DNA of 6,726 nucleotides from Planctomycetota bacterium (GTDB lineage Bacteria; Planctomycetota; Phycisphaerae; Sedimentisphaerales; Anaerobacaceae), in contig JAGLTN010000612.1 in assembly GCA_023135255.1 (NCBI GenBank), forward strand, positions 1-6,726, read 5' to 3'. A program made the translations under genes and the position numbers. The notes under the pieces are model-generated. The model worked only from the letters and a program-made list of their open reading frames with translations. It did no database searches and had not been told where the DNA came from. Below are positions 5,398-6,726 of this stretch, in pieces; position 1 is the first letter of the stretch; the number at the start of each line of letters is the position of its first letter.

Positions 5398-6675
5398 TCA
5401 TGCAGCTTTGTGCTTTGATTTCCAATATTTATCCCATTGATTGCTGTAATATATGCTGGCTAAGGCCATTACGGATTCGGCATTGTCTCTGTCCCACCTC
5501 ATTCCAGAGCCTTTAAGCCGTTTCGTTAAACAGCCACAGAACGATTCGGTGGGCCCGGAGCCTATATCATAGCCGCAATCAAGGAAATAGGGATAGTCGG
5601 TCATTGATATGCGTTTGCCAACATAGTCTCGCAGATTTTCCAGTTCGCCTCGTTTCTCATCGTCTTTTAATTCTGCCAGGCATTGGCCCAGACGATCAAG
5701 CATCACCAGTGAACCATGATTTTTGACAGCCTCCATCATTTTTTCTTTCCAGTTCAAAGCCTCTTTGCTGCCTTCACAAAACAGTATATGACTTGCATTG
5801 GTTACATGGTCTCGGAAGAGATAAAAATCCAGTAGGTTTTCATCAAGCATCGGCAACTGAACATTATATTGCCTGAGTATCCAGGCCGCTCCATCACTTA
5901 CTGAATATTTTCTTTTGGCATCTGATATATCCAACCTTCGACCAATCTGACGCATTATACGACCAGCAATCTTATGGTTGCCACTTGTGCCTATAACATA
6001 TTGATGAGTTTTATCTTTATCATAAAAAGCAACTATCTTGAATTCCTTGTATGGCCCATCACTTCCTTTACACGGACGAGATGCTTTGGCAGTACTTTTA
6101 CGTCTTTCCTTTTTACGTTTGTTCGCCTGTGTCTTTCTACGCCTGAGTTTTTGCTGCTGAGTAACCAAAGGAACCATCACGCCATCTGTGCCGGTAATTA
6201 TGGTTTTATCTGTACAATCCTCAGCCTTAAACCCAGGGTGTGTTTGATTCTTATGTTGGGCTCGTAACAGCCGAAAGCCTTGCTGCTCTACTATCTGGCG
6301 TACTACACTTGAACTTATATCCAACTGGGCTAAACGTTTTATATTCTCACTGGCTGGAATAAAAGCGTTGTTAAGACTTTCCCTGCAACATATTTCACGA
6401 GTGCCAAGACTGTGATTATTTGCTTTTATGCCAAGCAGAATATCCATGGGAACGACTGTACCACAATCTTCGTTCCAAAAAACTGTCCGAGCAAATTCCA
6501 GACGCCCGTTAATAGTCATATGAGAAGTTTTTTGCCTGCCCTTATTTTTCCATCTTAGTGACGGATGGCTCCTGCGAGGGGGAAAAAGCCTGCTGATTTT
6601 TATCCAGCAGGCTAATGGCTTTTTGATAGGTCTTTTGCCGAAGTTCAGCATGAGCGTCTCGCACTTGTTCTTCAC
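5398..6675 (-). CDS. ISKra4-family DDE transposase, main reading frame
   Basis: The 425-codon open frame carries the catalytic part of an ISKra4-type transposase, which cuts and joins element ends. Visible residues are Asp164 in TGTDGVMVPL, Asp261 in VSDGAAWIL, and Glu377 in the family-typical GSGPTESF...LKGSGMRW block at 372-394; the DFYLFRDH segment is at 283-290. A very basic linker lies at 174-195. All three DDE residues are present. The open frame starts at an ATG at 6675, but residues 1-43 look like out-of-frame shadow: the natural family sequence (NKGRQKTSHMTINGR) begins at residue 44, position 6546, while the upstream part lies in another frame. The protein therefore needs a frameshift to be complete, or is disabled. 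Confidence 0.85.
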   Translation of the reverse strand: MKNKCETLMLNFGKRPIKKPLACWIKISRLFPPRRSHPSLRWKNKGRQKTSHMTINGRLEFARTVFWNEDCGTVVPMDILLGIKANNHSLGTREICCRESLNNAFIPASENIKRLAQLDISSSVVRQIVEQQGFRLLRAQHKNQTHPGFKAEDCTDKTIITGTDGVMVPLVTQQQKLRRRKTQANKRKKERRKSTAKASRPCKGSDGPYKEFKIVAFYDKDKTHQYVIGTSGNHKIAGRIMRQIGRRLDISDAKRKYSVSDGAAWILRQYNVQLPMLDENLLDFYLFRDHVTNASHILFCEGSKEALNWKEKMMEAVKNHGSLVMLDRLGQCLAELKDDEKRGELENLRDYVGKRISMTDYPYFLDCGYDIGSGPTESFCGCLTKRLKGSGMRWDRDNAESVMALASIYYSNQWDKYWKSKHKAA

Positions 6676-6726
6676 TTTGATCTATAATAGCCCCTGCCTG
6701 TGCATTATTGATTGCATCTGCAACCT
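6542..6726 (-). CDS. N-terminal part of the ISKra4 transposase in the other reading frame (partial)
   Basis: Sixty open codons enter from the right edge and end at a TAA at 6542-6544. The product is helical and Glu/Gln/Lys-rich and ends ...SVTKMEK, which reads naturally into NKGRQ of the main frame if one base of the A5 run at 6545-6549 is dropped. This is the likely true N-terminal region of the transposase, either joined by frameshifting or separated by a 1-base insertion. Its start is outside the window. Confidence 0.6.
   Translation of the reverse strand, partial: VADAINNAQAGAIIDQSEEQVRDAHAELRQKTYQKAISLLDKNQQAFSPSQEPSVTKMEK

Larger units (their letters stand above)
5398..6726 (-). mobile_element. 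ISKra4-family insertion sequence, partial (one end outside window)
   Basis: Defined by the transposase reading frames. The left boundary should lie somewhere in 5131-5397 and the right boundary beyond 6726. Terminal inverted repeats and target duplication could not be identified from one end only. Confidence 0.75.

Noticed and set aside
5974..6267. Plus-strand ORF within the transposase
   Set aside because: Antisense shadow of the conserved DDE transposase frame.

Overview
The window looks bacterial: tight same-strand gene packing, Shine-Dalgarno sites of the AAAGG/GGAGG type, GTG starts and an ISKra4-type transposase. Nothing in it names a genus, and the moderately AT-rich composition and mobile element suggest an accessory or mobile region. 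I cannot exclude a plasmid.

Left half (1-3273, minus strand): a six-gene operon that reads as a compact ubiquitin-like conjugation system. In transcription order it encodes (1) a 71-aa acidic, disordered-looking small protein; (2) a 101-aa minimal E2-like protein with a candidate catalytic Cys66; (3) a JAB/MPN+ metalloprotease with a complete JAMM motif; (4) a ThiF/E1-like adenylating enzyme with CxxC zinc knuckles; (5) a protein with a zinc ribbon plus a RING/FYVE-like treble-clef cysteine array and an 11-residue-repeat coiled coil, a candidate E3 or adaptor; and (6) an unrecognised protein with a helical tail that runs off the left edge. A strong 12-bp-stem hairpin lies between genes 1 and 2. 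No canonical beta-grasp ubiquitin-like protein with a C-terminal diglycine is visible, so the modifier is either the odd 71-aa protein or lies outside the window.

Middle (3274-5130): a divergent AT-rich intergenic region carries a perfect 16-bp palindrome and a second inverted repeat. It separates the operon from a plus-strand gene encoding an XRE-type HTH fused to a class I SAM-dependent methyltransferase with an NPPY motif. This is the probable local regulator, possibly with an enzymatic role. A 59-aa ORF with a good ribosome binding site follows it.

Right end (5131-6726): about 270 bp without a gene, ending in a weak hairpin plus T-run, then a minus-strand ISKra4-family transposase. Its conserved reading frame is split at an A5 run, with the upstream part in another frame, and the element runs off the right edge.

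The working model is that E1 activates a modifier, E2 accepts it, the zinc protein may select targets, and the JAB protein processes or removes it. The HTH-methyltransferase would control the operon from the shared intergenic region. Enzyme family assignments for E1, JAB and transposase are firm. The E2, E3 and modifier roles are inferences from motifs and context.
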